Shown here piece after piece: positions 26,857-36,752 of a stretch of DNA of 64,000 nucleotides. The notes beneath the pieces are model-generated. The model was given only the letters and a program-made list of their open reading frames with translations, did no database searches and had not been told where the DNA came from. Both the position numbers and the translations under genes were made by a program. Position 1 is the stretch's first letter. Each line of letters begins with the position of its first letter. The stretch is from Rothia mucilaginosa (lineage in GTDB: Bacteria; Actinomycetota; Actinomycetes; Actinomycetales; Micrococcaceae), in assembly GCF_019334805.1 (NCBI RefSeq), contig NZ_CP079822.1, positions 124,001 through 188,000 on the forward strand. Reading direction: 5' to 3'.

Positions 26857-27939
26857 CTAGTACACCACCATCGCAACAGCGCCCAAACCCGAATGAGCCG
26901 ACAGCACCGGCGGCAACGCACTCACCAAAAACTCCGGGGCCGAAGAAGCGGCGGCATCATGAACTAGGGAGCTCTCCCCCAGCATCTGCTGAACCTGCTC
27001 ATACAGCTGCACCGCCTGCGCCGCATTACCCACATGATGCACCGCAACCACCTCACCGCGCGGGGATGCGGCAAGCGAAGAACTAGCGAGGTCGGCGGCG
27101 GCAGAGCCCACTGAAGCAGAGCTGAGCGCCGCCGAATGCTGATGCTCACGGCAAGTCTGCACGGTCACCTCCACCAGGCGCTCCAGGGCGCGCGCAGCAG
27201 TGCGGGGGCGCTCCACATACGCCAGCTTGCCCTCAGTAATCGTGCCAATCGGCTTGATCTGGAACATCTGGCCCACCATCGCCAACGCCGGGGAAACGCG
27301 ACCACCGCGGCGCAAGGCATCCAGGGTCGGGATATAGAAGTAGAGCGTGGAATGCTCGCAGACCGACTGAATGTAGTCCACCAGCTGCGCCGCAGTTGGA
27401 TAGTCAGGGCTCGGATAGTCAGGAGTCGGATACTCAGGGTTCGGATTCTCAACGCGCAAGCCTGCGGAGGCAGAGTTCAGCACCTCCAGGGCTCGCACCA
27501 CCGCATGACCGTAAGCGCCCGCGACCGTGCGGCTATCCACCACGCTCACGCCCTGAGAACCCAGGCGGCTCAGGCGGGCGCCGGTGCGTGCCGCCTCCAC
27601 CGTGCCCGAGAGTTCACCGGACAGATGCACCGACACCACATGCGTAAAACCTCGCGACGCCAACTCGTCATACACATCAGCAAACACGCCCGGCGCGGGC
27701 CCGGAAGTGCTCACCGTCTGACCCATCACGTGCGCGAGCATAATCGCCTCATCCACCTCGGCGGCGGTCAAATCCTGCAGCTGACGATCCGGCTCACCGG
27801 GCGTGCGAATAGTCACCGGCATCGGAACCAGCACAAAATTACCGCGAGCGCTCAGGCGCTGCACGAGCTCCGGGTCGAGGGCGGCGGCGCTATCGGTCAC
27901 CACGGCAATGCGGTTCTCTGCTTTATTCTCTCGCTCCAT
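26857..27939 (-). CDS. DegV family fatty-acid-binding protein
   Basis: DegV proteins bind fatty acids, and in some bacteria serve as FakB subunits of fatty acid kinase. The start at 27939 (MERENK) follows GAAGAAGGGCC. The 360-aa product has VVTDSAAAL, MGQTVSTSGPAPG, VSVHLSGELSGT, VVDSRTVAGAYG and a LDALRRGGRVSP segment. An insert of EYP/DYP-P units near residue 170-178 comes from a 15-bp tandem repeat. No FakA kinase gene is nearby. Confidence 0.85.
   Translation of the reverse strand: MERENKAENRIAVVTDSAAALDPELVQRLSARGNFVLVPMPVTIRTPGEPDRQLQDLTAAEVDEAIMLAHVMGQTVSTSGPAPGVFADVYDELASRGFTHVVSVHLSGELSGTVEAARTGARLSRLGSQGVSVVDSRTVAGAYGHAVVRALEVLNSASAGLRVENPNPEYPTPDYPSPDYPTAAQLVDYIQSVCEHSTLYFYIPTLDALRRGGRVSPALAMVGQMFQIKPIGTITEGKLAYVERPRTAARALERLVEVTVQTCREHQHSAALSSASVGSAAADLASSSLAASPRGEVVAVHHVGNAAQAVQLYEQVQQMLGESSLVHDAAASSAPEFLVSALPPVLSAHSGLGAVAMVVY
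27398..27442. repeat. 15-bp in-frame tandem repeat in degV gene
   Basis: Three 15-bp units start at 27398, 27413 and 27428 (consensus GGATAGTCAGGGCTC) and encode YPxPD-type repeats on the minus strand. Confidence 0.85.
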
Positions 27940-28040
27940 ATTCCGGCCCTTCTTCCGGTTCGTCAGTGCGTGATTCGATGACGAACCCTCTCCTAGCGTT
28001 CCCTGAACATTATGGCACTCATCACTACCGCAGTACAGCA

Positions 28041-28098
28041 AAGCCCCGCCGCGCCTCCGGCACGTTCCGTAGAACGAACCGAAGCCACAGCGGGGCTT
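28041..28098 (-). terminator. Terminator of leuS
   Basis: AAGCCCCGC and GCGGGGCTT enclose a second small hairpin (CGTTC/GAACG). It lies 35 bases past the leuS stop. Confidence 0.7.
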
Positions 28099-28132
28099 GT
28101 ACTTTATCTAAGAAACTTCTTTATCTAAGACC

Positions 28133-30628
28133 CTAGATCACGATGTTCACGAGCTTAGGCGCACGCACAATCACCTTGCGGATCTCGGCGTCACCAATCG
28201 AACGCTGAACAGCGGCATCCGCCAGAGCCAGCTCCTGAAGCTCCTGCTCGGAAATATCCTTCGCAACCTCCAGGCGAGCCTTGACCTTGCCCTTAATCTG
28301 CACGATAGCGGTGACGGTGTCATCCACCAGCAGAGCCGGGTCAACCTTGGGGAAGCCCGCGGTCAGAACCGGGGTGTCGTGGCCGAGAGCGTGCCACATG
28401 TCCTCAGCGGTGTAGGGTGCGTACAGAGACAGCAGAATCGCGATAGTCTCAGCAGCCTTACGGACAGCCGGGTCAGCCGCACCAGCACCGGAGTCAATAG
28501 CCTTACGGGTAGCGTTCACAAGCTCCATGGTCTTAGCAACAACCACGTTGAACTTGCCGTTATCCAGCAGGCCCTGAACCTCGTGCACGGTGCGAGCAAT
28601 CAGCTTCTGCAGCTCCAGGTCACCGGTGGTTGCGTCCACACCGGGTTCGCTGGTGACATCCTGAGCCACACGCCATGCGCGAGCCAGGAACTTCTGCGAA
28701 CCGGACGGGGAAACATCCGCCCAGTCCACGTCATCCTCGGGCGGGGACGCGAAAATCATGGTGGTGCGGATAGCGTCCACACCGAACTTGTCGAGCTGCT
28801 CGCCCAGGTTCACGCCGTTACCCAGCGACTTGGACATCGCCTTGCCGCCGTTGAGCACCTGACCCTGGTTCATGAGCGCCTTGAACGGCTCATCGTGCTT
28901 GATCAGGCCCAGGTCGCGAACAACCTTGGTGAAGAAGCGTGCGTACAGCAGGTGCAGAATAGCGTGCTCCACACCGCCCACGTACATGTCGACGGCACCC
29001 CACTCGCTCATAGCCTGCGGGTCGAAGGGGCCCTCATCGTAGTTCGGGGAAACGTAACGCAGGAAGTACCAGGAGGAATCCACGAAGGTGTCCATGGTGT
29101 CCGAGTCACGGCGAGCCTGCTTGCCACACTCGGGGCAAGGCACAATCGCCCAGTCATCGGCAGCAGCAAGAGGCGACTGGCCCTTAGGAGCCAGCTGCTC
29201 ACCGCGCAGGTTATCGGGCAGCAGCACCGGCAGCTGATCCTCAGGAACCAGAACCTCGCCACAATCCTCACAGTGAATCACGGGGATGGGGGTGCCCCAG
29301 AAACGCTGGCGGGACAGCAGCCAGTCACGCAGACGGTAAATGACCTTACCCTCACCGGTGCCGGCAGCCTCAACCAGCTCAATAGCCTTAGCAATCGCCT
29401 CAGCCTTCGGCAGGCCGGTCAGCTCACCCGAGTTGATGAGCACGCCGTCACCAGCCGCAGCAATACCGCTGGTAGCCGGGTCCTCAGCGCCCTCAACGTC
29501 CAGAACCTTCACGATGGGCAGGTCGAACTTCAGGGCGAACTCAAGGTCGCGCTGGTCGTGCGCGGGCACAGCCATAATCGCGCCGGTACCGTAATCGGCG
29601 AGCACGTAGTCAGAAGCCCAGACGGGCAGCTTTGCGCCGGTCAGCGGGTTGATTGCGTAGCGGCCGGTGAACACGCCGGTCTTCTCGCGGTCGGAGGACT
29701 GGCGGTCAATATCGCTCAGTGCCTTAATGTCTTCGCGGTACTGCTCCAGGGCAGCCTTGTGCTCGGGTGCCACGATCTGCTCGGCGAACGCCGCATCCGC
29801 AGCAACCACGATGAAGGTTGCGCCGTACAGGGTGTCCGGGCGGGTGGTGAACACGGTGAAGGACTCAGCGGGCTGGTCCTCGGTCGCCTCAATCTCGAAG
29901 CGCACCTCAGCACCCTCAGAGCGGCCAATCCAGTTGCGCTGCATGAGCAGAACGCGGTCGGGCCACTTGCCCTCCAGCTGCTCCATGTCGTCCAGCAACT
30001 GCTGTGCGTAATCGGTAATCTTGAAGTACCACTGGTTCAGCGACTTCTTAGTCACGGTAGTACCGCAACGCTCACACGCACCGTTCACAACCTGCTCGTT
30101 CGCGAGCACAGTCTGGTCCTTGGGGCACCAGTTGACCATGGAGTCCTTACGGTACGCCAGGCCCTTCTTGTAGAACTGCTCGAACAGCCACTGAGTCCAC
30201 TTGTAGTACTCGGGGTCCGAGGTGTGCAGGCGGCGGCTCCAGTCAGCGGCAATAGCGTAACGCTTGAAGGACTCAGCCTGAGTCTCAATGTTCTTGTACG
30301 TCCACTCCTTGGGGTGAGTGTCGTTCTTAATGGCTGCGTTCTCAGCGGGCAGGCCGAAGGAGTCCCAGCCAATCGGGTGCAGAACATCGTAGCCGCACTG
30401 CTTGAAGTAGCGGGCGTTCATGTCACCAATAGCGAATGCCTCCGCGTGACCCATGTGAAGGTCACCGGAGGGGTACGGGAACATATCCAGCACATACTTG
30501 CGGCCCTTGGGGGCGTCACCGGTGGGCTGGAAAACCTTCGTTTCGTCCCAGTAGGGGCGCCACTTGGCTTCCATAGCGCGGAAGTCGTACGCATTTTCGT
30601 TGCGTTCGGTCTCTACCTGAGCAGACAC
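28133..30628 (-). CDS. leuS: Leucyl-tRNA synthetase
   Basis: This class I synthetase charges tRNA-Leu. The 831-aa protein has the HIGH-type motif HMGH at residues 58-61, the editing domain with [13 protein letters not shown], a zinc-site-like CEDCGE and CPECGK pair, and the KMSKS-type motif AMSKS near residue 596. It starts [10 protein letters not shown] and is a single complete frame of normal length. It is transcribed away from the hydrolase gene at 30887. Confidence 0.98.
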   Translation of the reverse strand: MSAQVETERNENAYDFRAMEAKWRPYWDETKVFQPTGDAPKGRKYVLDMFPYPSGDLHMGHAEAFAIGDMNARYFKQCGYDVLHPIGWDSFGLPAENAAIKNDTHPKEWTYKNIETQAESFKRYAIAADWSRRLHTSDPEYYKWTQWLFEQFYKKGLAYRKDSMVNWCPKDQTVLANEQVVNGACERCGTTVTKKSLNQWYFKITDYAQQLLDDMEQLEGKWPDRVLLMQRNWIGRSEGAEVRFEIEATEDQPAESFTVFTTRPDTLYGATFIVVAADAAFAEQIVAPEHKAALEQYREDIKALSDIDRQSSDREKTGVFTGRYAINPLTGAKLPVWASDYVLADYGTGAIMAVPAHDQRDLEFALKFDLPIVKVLDVEGAEDPATSGIAAAGDGVLINSGELTGLPKAEAIAKAIELVEAAGTGEGKVIYRLRDWLLSRQRFWGTPIPVIHCEDCGEVLVPEDQLPVLLPDNLRGEQLAPKGQSPLAAADDWAIVPCPECGKQARRDSDTMDTFVDSSWYFLRYVSPNYDEGPFDPQAMSEWGAVDMYVGGVEHAILHLLYARFFTKVVRDLGLIKHDEPFKALMNQGQVLNGGKAMSKSLGNGVNLGEQLDKFGVDAIRTTMIFASPPEDDVDWADVSPSGSQKFLARAWRVAQDVTSEPGVDATTGDLELQKLIARTVHEVQGLLDNGKFNVVVAKTMELVNATRKAIDSGAGAADPAVRKAAETIAILLSLYAPYTAEDMWHALGHDTPVLTAGFPKVDPALLVDDTVTAIVQIKGKVKARLEVAKDISEQELQELALADAAVQRSIGDAEIRKVIVRAPKLVNIVI

Positions 30629-30886
30629 AGCGATTCCTTAAATAAAGACAGGTTGATAAAAACTTAACCCTCCAAGTGTAACGCGAAACCCGCACCGCGC
30701 CAGAGTTGAGGCCGCACCGACTACCAAATGGACGGCACCGCCCGCGCGAGCGCCCGTCCGGCCACCGGCGCGATTACCCGCCCGGCCGCCGATGCGTCAG
30801 GCGGGTTTCAGAGGTCTTTCAGGCTTCTCCCCTAGAATTAAGAACGGGACTTCGCCGTCCCAGTACCCAACCCGCGAAAGGTACCC
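30629..30886. other. Divergent promoter region leuS / hydrolase
   Basis: No gene is seen. TAGAAT at 30833-30838 is a good -10 candidate for the rightward hydrolase gene, giving a leader of about 45 bases. Confidence 0.45.
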
Positions 30887-31942
30887 ATGACCTCCACCGT
30901 TACCCCGCACTCCCCCAACACCTCAGTTCTTGAGGGCGTGCCCGGCCCGCTCATTCCCGGCACCCGCCACGACGCCCTCATCGGTGACGGCGCGCAGGCA
31001 GTCATGACCCGCTACTGGCAGTACGGCAAAGGCATGAACGACGGCACCTTCCCCGAAGGCTCCTACCCCGTACTGCTCGTGCACGGCTTCCGCGGCGACC
31101 ACCACGGCCTGGAAATCATTGCGAACTACCTGCTGAAGCTCATCCCGAACGTCAGTATTATCAGCCCCGACCTGCCCGGCTTTGGCCGCTCCGCAGACCT
31201 GCCCGAAAATGCCCAGGGCAAAAACACTCAGGGCGAAGACAATATCAACGCGTACGTGGCGTGGCTGAACAACTTTGTGAAGCACACCAACCCCGCCCGC
31301 GAGAACGCACAGCCCCTACCGCTGCACCTGATCGGCCACTCCTTCGGCTCCATCGTCACCAGCGCCTTCGCCGCCACACACCCGAACTCGCTCGCACTGC
31401 TCTCGCTCATCAACCCCATCAGCGAACCCGCCCTCGAAGGTAGCCAGCGCGTCGCCTCCCGCCTCGCCTCCCTCTACTACCGCGCCGGCGCGGCACTACC
31501 CGAAAAAATCGGCTACCCGCTACTGCGTTCGCAGCTGATTACCCGCGCCTCCAGCGAAGTCATGATGCGCACCAAAGACAAGGCAATGCGCCGCTTCATC
31601 AACGGCCAGCACGCCGCCTACTTCGGCTCCTTCGGCTCCCGCCGCGGAGTGCTCAGCGCCTACGAAGCGTCCATTACGCACACCGCCGCCGAATACGCCG
31701 CCGCCATCCGGGTGCCGGTGCAAATGCTCGTCGCCGAAGACGACGACCTGGGCACCCCCGAAACAGCTCGCGCCATGTACGCGACGCTGACCTCCCGCGA
31801 CCTGCCCGCTACTTCGACCAGCGCCCGTGAGCGCCTGGACATGATCCCCGAAGTCGGGCACCTCATCCACTACGAAACCCCTCGCCGAGCCGCGGAACTC
31901 ATCGCCGATTTCGCCGCCGGCCACTCAGGGAACGAGAAGTAA
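30887..31942 (+). CDS. Alpha/beta hydrolase
   Basis: This 351-aa cytoplasmic hydrolase follows GCGAAAGG. It has the oxyanion strand VLLVHGFRG, SPDLPGFGRS, the nucleophile elbow GHSFGS (Ser near residue 150), an acid-loop region AEDDDLGTP and the catalytic His in EVGHLIHYE. The substrate cannot be told from sequence. The stop is 9 bases before the glycosyltransferase start, so the two genes form an operon. Confidence 0.85.
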   Translation: MTSTVTPHSPNTSVLEGVPGPLIPGTRHDALIGDGAQAVMTRYWQYGKGMNDGTFPEGSYPVLLVHGFRGDHHGLEIIANYLLKLIPNVSIISPDLPGFGRSADLPENAQGKNTQGEDNINAYVAWLNNFVKHTNPARENAQPLPLHLIGHSFGSIVTSAFAATHPNSLALLSLINPISEPALEGSQRVASRLASLYYRAGAALPEKIGYPLLRSQLITRASSEVMMRTKDKAMRRFINGQHAAYFGSFGSRRGVLSAYEASITHTAAEYAAAIRVPVQMLVAEDDDLGTPETARAMYATLTSRDLPATSTSARERLDMIPEVGHLIHYETPRRAAELIADFAAGHSGNEK

Positions 31943-31951
31943 GGAACCAAC

Positions 31952-33079
31952 ATGAAACTCATGGTTGACGCCCGATACACCCGTATCGGCTTCCACGACG
32001 GCATCAGCCGCTACACCGCGTCCCTGCTGGGCGCGCTCAAAACCCTCGTCGACACCGGTGACGAAGCCGCCGCCGACCTCGACCTGACCATGATTATTAG
32101 CGACGAGCGTCAGCTGGACATGCTGCCGGACCTGCCGCACGTGAAAATCTGCTCGCCCACCGGCCCGCTCGAACCGACCGCCTCCCTGCAGCTGAACAAG
32201 TACGCGGCGGACGTGGTGTTCTCCCCCATGCAGACTATCGGCTCCACCGGACGCAAATTCAAGCTGATTCTCACCCTGCACGACCTGATCTACTACTCGC
32301 ACCCGACCCCGCCCGGGTTCCTGCCCGCACCGGTGCGCGTGGGCTGGCGGCTCTTCCATAAGACCTACACCCCGCAGCGCTTCCTGCTCAATCACGGCGA
32401 CGCGGTCGTGACGGTTTCTGAGTCGACCGCCTCGCTGATTCGTGAGCACGAGCTGACCACCAAGCCGCTGTTTGTGGTGCCCAACGCCCCGCAGCCCGGC
32501 AGCGTTGTTTCCCGCCAGACCGCGCTGGAACGCGCTACCACCCGCGAAGAGCAGCCCGTCAAGCACCTGGTGTACATGGGTTCGTTCATGCCGTACAAGA
32601 ACGTTGAAACCCTGCTGCTAGCGATGCGTTCCCTGCCGGATTACCGCCTGCACCTGCTGTCGAAGATGCCACCGCAGCGCCTGGTGCAGCTCACTGACGA
32701 ACGCCTCATCGGTGAGAACGTGGAGGTGCACAACGGCGTGAGCGACGAGGAGTACCAGCAGCTGCTCCGCCAGGCGCACGCCCTGGTAACCGCCTCCCGC
32801 GAGGAGGGTTACGGCCTGCCCGTGGTTGAGGCTCAGGCTGCCGGTTGCCCCGCGGTGATTAGTGACATCCCGATTTTCCGTGAGATCGCGCCGCACGCCG
32901 TGTTCGCGCCGATTGACGGTGCCCCGGAGGCGCACGCCGCCGACTGGGTGAAGGCTATCCGTTCTCTGGAGGACACCGCCGTTCGCGAGCGCGTGATTAT
33001 TGACGGCCTGTCGGATGTGCGCCGCTACTCCTGGCGCGACTCGGCGCTCAAGCTACTGGAGGTCGTGCGCGGGCTCTAG
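31952..33079 (+). CDS. GT4-type glycosyltransferase
   Basis: This 375-aa GT-B enzyme has MVDARYTRIGFHDGISRY at the N-terminus, VVTVSESTASLI and VYMGSFMPYKNVETLLLA in the hinge region, and an E-x7-E motif within EEGYGLPVVEAQAAGCP (about residue 280). Such enzymes retain the anomeric configuration and transfer sugars from nucleotide donors. The acceptor is unknown; the coupled alpha/beta hydrolase may act in the same glycan or lipid pathway (inference). Confidence 0.85.
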   Translation: MKLMVDARYTRIGFHDGISRYTASLLGALKTLVDTGDEAAADLDLTMIISDERQLDMLPDLPHVKICSPTGPLEPTASLQLNKYAADVVFSPMQTIGSTGRKFKLILTLHDLIYYSHPTPPGFLPAPVRVGWRLFHKTYTPQRFLLNHGDAVVTVSESTASLIREHELTTKPLFVVPNAPQPGSVVSRQTALERATTREEQPVKHLVYMGSFMPYKNVETLLLAMRSLPDYRLHLLSKMPPQRLVQLTDERLIGENVEVHNGVSDEEYQQLLRQAHALVTASREEGYGLPVVEAQAAGCPAVISDIPIFREIAPHAVFAPIDGAPEAHAADWVKAIRSLEDTAVRERVIIDGLSDVRRYSWRDSALKLLEVVRGL

Positions 33080-33403
33080 GGCCTGCGTTGGGCAAAGAAA
33101 TGCCGCCGCACTCCCCCGAAACTCGGGAGGGTGCGGCGGCATTTTACATCTGTATCGAATTTCCAGCCTGTAACAATGACCATAGGCTTTGCAGTTGCTA
33201 GACGATTCGTAGGAATGTCGCTTCCTCTCACACAGATGAGACCTCTATAAATCCCAATACTCAGGAAAAAGACGTTGCAGTATAGGTTACGTATAGAGCA
33301 TCTATATCTTGAAGCGACTACTTATGTCAATAGACAAATATGTAACATCGGGCATGCAATAAACTTCCATAATTATAATATGGCCAAAACCTTACAGAGA
33401 GGA
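33080..33403. other. Intergenic region with terminator, then AT-rich DNA
   Basis: It contains the GT terminator and then a sharp drop in GC from about 33150 onward. No gene was recognised. Confidence 0.5.
33098..33145 (+). terminator. Terminator of hydrolase-GT operon
   Basis: A perfect 22-bp stem (AAATGCCGCCGCACTCCC and onward) closes a short AAC loop and is followed by a T run. Confidence 0.92.
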
Positions 33404-34624
33404 TTAACTAGTTAATGTCAATAGGGAAACGAAATTCAAGAAGAAGAAACCAGTTATTCCTGCACAAGATCCAAAAATAAATGAACAAACATATAAATCT
33501 CGAGGTCTAATCTTTACCCCAGCCTTTTTGTCCCAGTACAAATAAGGACTGTAACCATAGACATAATTATTGAATTGCCAGAAATACATCATGGAAATTA
33601 ACAAAAAGGGAGCAAAAAGCAAAAAATATAGAAGTGACTGAGAGGTGAATCTTAAATCTCCAAAAAACATCCCGGAATACGTTGAAATAGCGAAAAAAGC
33701 GTAAATAATTATAAAAATTTTATAATTCCCTGGATGCTTGGTAGAATTCTTGCTCCCCAGATTCAAATTAAGCAGGTCTAGAATACTTCCAGAAACAACC
33801 TTGCGCATTATAGGCCAATTCAAAAAATATGATTTAATTGAATGCGCAAAAGGATTGAATGCAGGAATTAATCGTGACCTACCCTCTGAATGCAAGAGCG
33901 ATACAGAGTTCCCCACAAGATCAGACGTGAATGAATGGTTTTGCCAAGCGATATTACCCCCTATATCCACAGCTTGAGATTTAGACAATTCATTTATGGA
34001 ATTTTTATAGAGAATATAGAAAGTAGCAGCATAGAATAAAGTTAAAAGCCCATAAGATTTTCCTAATGGCATCCCTTGGTACGCTAGAACAGTAAAGAAA
34101 ATAAAGGAATACATGCTTCCCATCAATGTGAAAAAAATCAATAAATTCTTCACAAAGAACCTAATCTTACGGTAACGACTGCCATTCAAATCCCGCAATA
34201 AACTCACCGGGGCAAATCCGCTACCAAAAGTAATTAGATTAATCTTATCCCTTCCGAGATTTTGCATGTGATGAATCGCCATAACCGAAAGATAAGCTCC
34301 CATGGAATGGGCGATAACAATAACTGAACTACAGCTATTATATAATTTCTGAATATCGTTTCGAACAATGATGACAGGATTATTTCGATTAGTTTTTCCA
34401 TTGGATATTTCATCAATCTGCACATAAAGCCAAATCAACAAGATTGCAATAGACTTAATCTTTATAAACAGACGCACCCAAGATTTTACATCACATAGAA
34501 CAATAAAAATATCTATAATTTTCCTAAGGATTTTTATTAACATCAAGAAAGAATTTCTGAGCCCTTTTTTGAACCCTTTTTTATACAACCAGTAAAGGTA
34601 AATAATAATTAGTGCTACAATCAC
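33404..34624 (-). CDS. Membrane alpha/beta-hydrolase-like protein, C-terminal part (locus 1)
   Basis: This 406-codon frame has many membrane helices and a lipase-like nucleophile elbow VIVIAHSMGAYLS followed by TFGSGFAPVSLL. The nominal GTG at 34624 has no ribosome site and lies inside a hydrophobic segment. The frame stays open upstream (GRFSQDGVDALIGAVI) to the (TA)6 tract at 34677-34690. Removing one TA would join it to the gene at 34651-35268, so it is probably the second half of one protein. The DNA is far more AT-rich than its neighbours, a sign of transfer. Its paralog is the frame at 36753-38420. Confidence 0.6.
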   Translation of the reverse strand: MIVALIIIYLYWLYKKGFKKGLRNSFLMLIKILRKIIDIFIVLCDVKSWVRLFIKIKSIAILLIWLYVQIDEISNGKTNRNNPVIIVRNDIQKLYNSCSSVIVIAHSMGAYLSVMAIHHMQNLGRDKINLITFGSGFAPVSLLRDLNGSRYRKIRFFVKNLLIFFTLMGSMYSFIFFTVLAYQGMPLGKSYGLLTLFYAATFYILYKNSINELSKSQAVDIGGNIAWQNHSFTSDLVGNSVSLLHSEGRSRLIPAFNPFAHSIKSYFLNWPIMRKVVSGSILDLLNLNLGSKNSTKHPGNYKIFIIIYAFFAISTYSGMFFGDLRFTSQSLLYFLLFAPFLLISMMYFWQFNNYVYGYSPYLYWDKKAGVKIRPRDLYVCSFIFGSCAGITGFFFLNFVSLLTLTS

Positions 34625-34650
34625 TGTGATTACTGCACCAATTAGTGCAT

Positions 34651-35268
34651 CTACCCCATCTTGTGAAAATCTTCCCTTATATATATATAAGAAATTATAA
34701 CAAAGAGTGAAATAAATGCAGTGAGGAACTTTACGTGTGACACGCAGGTAGCCAATAGGGATATTAGAAGATAATTAAGTGCTTTTAGGGAACCAATGAA
34801 AAGACTGATTACAAAGCCAACTAAAGAATATGCATTGCCTATATAATTTTTTAAATTAACTTTGCCGTTTAGATTATTCCAGTGGGATTCACGAAATATA
34901 ATATCAGCTCTCTTATTTTCCTTTGAAGGTCCCATTTCTATAACTGGACACCTGGCCTTCGTAACAGTTTTATCTAATTCAACAAATAAAATTTCTTTAT
35001 TTTCCTCAAGTTCTTTCTTAATTGGTTCATACATCGCTTTGAATGTATCCCCTTTTTGTTGGTCTCCTATTCCATGCACGAAAAGGACGCCTAAATCATA
35101 TTTTTTATTATTCTGATTGTTTTGTTTAGTTACCGCTTGAGATTTTTGATTGTTCTGTACTGCAGTATTTTCCCCTGTCGGGTTAGACAATTGTCCCTCA
35201 AAACTAACACCGGAATCTTGCGATGTCTCCTGGGGCCTTGATGAATCCTGTGACAACTCTTCTGTCAT
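34651..35268 (-). CDS. Alpha/beta-hydrolase-like protein, N-terminal part (locus 1)
   Basis: The ATG at 35268 (MTEELSQ) follows a strong AAGGAGG box. The 205-aa product has a Gln/Asn/Ser-rich leader, then LGVLFVHGIGDQQKGDTF (the oxyanion-hole strand of a lipase-like fold) and two membrane segments. It stops just after the TA tract. The catalytic serine region is in the next frame. Alone it would lack a nucleophile. It is AT-rich throughout. Confidence 0.6.
   Translation of the reverse strand: MTEELSQDSSRPQETSQDSGVSFEGQLSNPTGENTAVQNNQKSQAVTKQNNQNNKKYDLGVLFVHGIGDQQKGDTFKAMYEPIKKELEENKEILFVELDKTVTKARCPVIEMGPSKENKRADIIFRESHWNNLNGKVNLKNYIGNAYSLVGFVISLFIGSLKALNYLLISLLATCVSHVKFLTAFISLFVIISYIYIREDFHKMG
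34676..34691. repeat. (TA)6 tract at frame break
   Basis: The run lies where the coding potential switches frame. Loss of one TA makes frames 35268-34651 and 34624-33404 continuous, reading SYIYKGRFSQDGVDAL across the junction. Confidence 0.75.
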
Positions 35269-35438
35269 AGTCTTCCTCCTTGAAACTAGATGTACGTACG
35301 TCGTCATACAATGGCACTGGCCTCCTACGGCCAGCCTCACCCATTATATAAAAACGTGAAGCAAAAACTGCCATAAAGCCTTGTCAACCCACAACCAAAG
35401 ACCAATAGTGACATGCGCCATCTCATAGCGAAAACAGA

Positions 35439-35483
35439 AATACCGCCGCACTCCCCCGGTTCTCGGGAGGGTGCGGCGGCATT
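35439..35483 (-). terminator. Terminator of 83-aa gene (35657-35908)
   Basis: An approximately 19-bp stem (CCGCCGCACTCCCCCG with CGGGAGGGTGCGGCGG) is followed on the minus strand by ATTTCTGTTTT. It closely resembles the terminator at 33098. Confidence 0.85.
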
Positions 35484-35656
35484 CTCGTATTCAGTTTATG
35501 GTCGTCGGTAGGTATGTTTCCTGTACAGGGGCGGCGAGGCTACACCTTCCGGATGCGCCCTCAGGGTGCCCGACGCGAAGCGAGGGCGGGTTCCCTGCGT
35601 AGGCGCGGAGGAAGTGTGTAGCGAACCGCCCCAGCATCACACCGGAGCAAAAATCC

Positions 35657-35908
35657 TTAGACCGCAGGGAAGCTACCGGTACGAGCCGCTTCCTTCGCAG
35701 CCAGCTCATCCGCATGACCGTAAGCGTAGAAAATCTTCGCATCATCCAGCTCAGCAAAACGAGCCAGGTAGCGGCACACCGCGCCACGCTGAGCCTTAGT
35801 CATCGAAGAGAGCAGCACAGCGTCCGGGTGGGTGATGCCATTGTCGCGGCTCGGTGCCGATTCGCCAAATTCCGGCTCGTAATCATAGGCAATATTGGTG
35901 AAACTCAT
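35657..35908 (-). CDS. Small protein of unknown family (copy 1)
   Basis: The start at 35908 (MSFTNI) follows AAGGAAAGG and gives 83 aa. The second half has AVCRYLARFAELDDAKIFYAYGHADELA, nearly identical to the neighbouring copy 2; the first half keeps a Tyr-Glu-Pro and HPDAVLLSSMT pattern. No signal peptide or membrane segment is seen. No family was recognised. It lies between the two broken hydrolase loci. Confidence 0.65.
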   Translation of the reverse strand: MSFTNIAYDYEPEFGESAPSRDNGITHPDAVLLSSMTKAQRGAVCRYLARFAELDDAKIFYAYGHADELAAKEAARTGSFPAV

Positions 35909-36210
35909 CGGTGAGTACCTTTCCTTGGGGCGTTTCTGAGTGGAGCGCCGCAACAATGCAGGCACTGCCGGAGGTAACACCGCGAAAAGAACCTACGGAA
36001 ATCACAGGAAGTCTCTTCGCAGTAGCGGTTGTGATACCTCTAAACTACCCAAGAGCCAATCAATGTTCAAGAACCATCAGGGAACGCCCCGATAGTGGAC
36101 ACATCCCCGGTTGTCAGGAAGAAATCAGGGCATCATAGCGGCGTATGCCCCCGAGGTCTCAGCCAAGCTAAAACCTGTCTGAAAGCTACCTGAAAGCCAG
36201 CCTGAAAAGC

Positions 36211-36251
36211 AGAAATGCTGCCGCACTCACGAGGAGTGCAGCAGCATTTCT
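36211..36251 (-). terminator. Terminator of 83-aa gene (36270-36521)
   Basis: AGAAATGCTGC(C)GCACTC pairs with GAGTGCAGCAGCATTTCT around a short loop, starting 18 bases past the stop. Confidence 0.85.
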
Positions 36252-36269
36252 AAAAACTAACGATGCAGG

Positions 36270-36521
36270 CTACGCCATAGTTGCGTAGAGACCGCGTTCA
36301 GCGTCCTTACGAGCCAGTTCGTAAGCGTGACCGTACGCGTAGAAAATCTTTGCGTCATCCAGCTCAGCGAAGCGCGCCAAGTAGCGGTAAACAGCTCCTC
36401 GTTCTGCGCTGGTCATGTCGGAAAGCAACACGGGGTCCGGGTGCATGACGCCGTAATTGTGTACAGAAGCAGACCCGCCGCATGCAGGTTCGTATGCGGG
36501 GGCGATCATAGTCTGAGTCAC
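36270..36521 (-). CDS. Small protein of unknown family (copy 2)
   Basis: This 83-aa product starts at GTG 36521 (MTQTMIAP). It shares RYLARFAELDDAKIFYAYGH with copy 1. The tandem copies are separated by about 360 bases with independent terminators, so each is its own transcription unit. Confidence 0.65.
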   Translation of the reverse strand: MTQTMIAPAYEPACGGSASVHNYGVMHPDPVLLSDMTSAERGAVYRYLARFAELDDAKIFYAYGHAYELARKDAERGLYATMA

Positions 36522-36752
36522 CAGTATTCATCTTTCGTTGGTGCGCACGGTTGTGAAGCGTACGCGAAGTTGAGTGATAGATACTGCCAACACCACCTCG
36601 ACAAGCGCCGAAATAGTATCCGCAGTGCTGAATATATTACCGTGGATACGGAGACTACGCCAATTAGAATCAGCCAAACCCCAACAAATCTTAGGTGCAC
36701 ACGAATGCATAAAAATTCTGGGGTGCCCTTCCAACGGCACCGCCTAAGCACC

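Noticed and set aside
35491..35787. A 98-codon frame overlapping the first 83-aa gene
   Set aside because: It overlaps the conserved 83-aa paralog in another frame and reads into terminator flanks.
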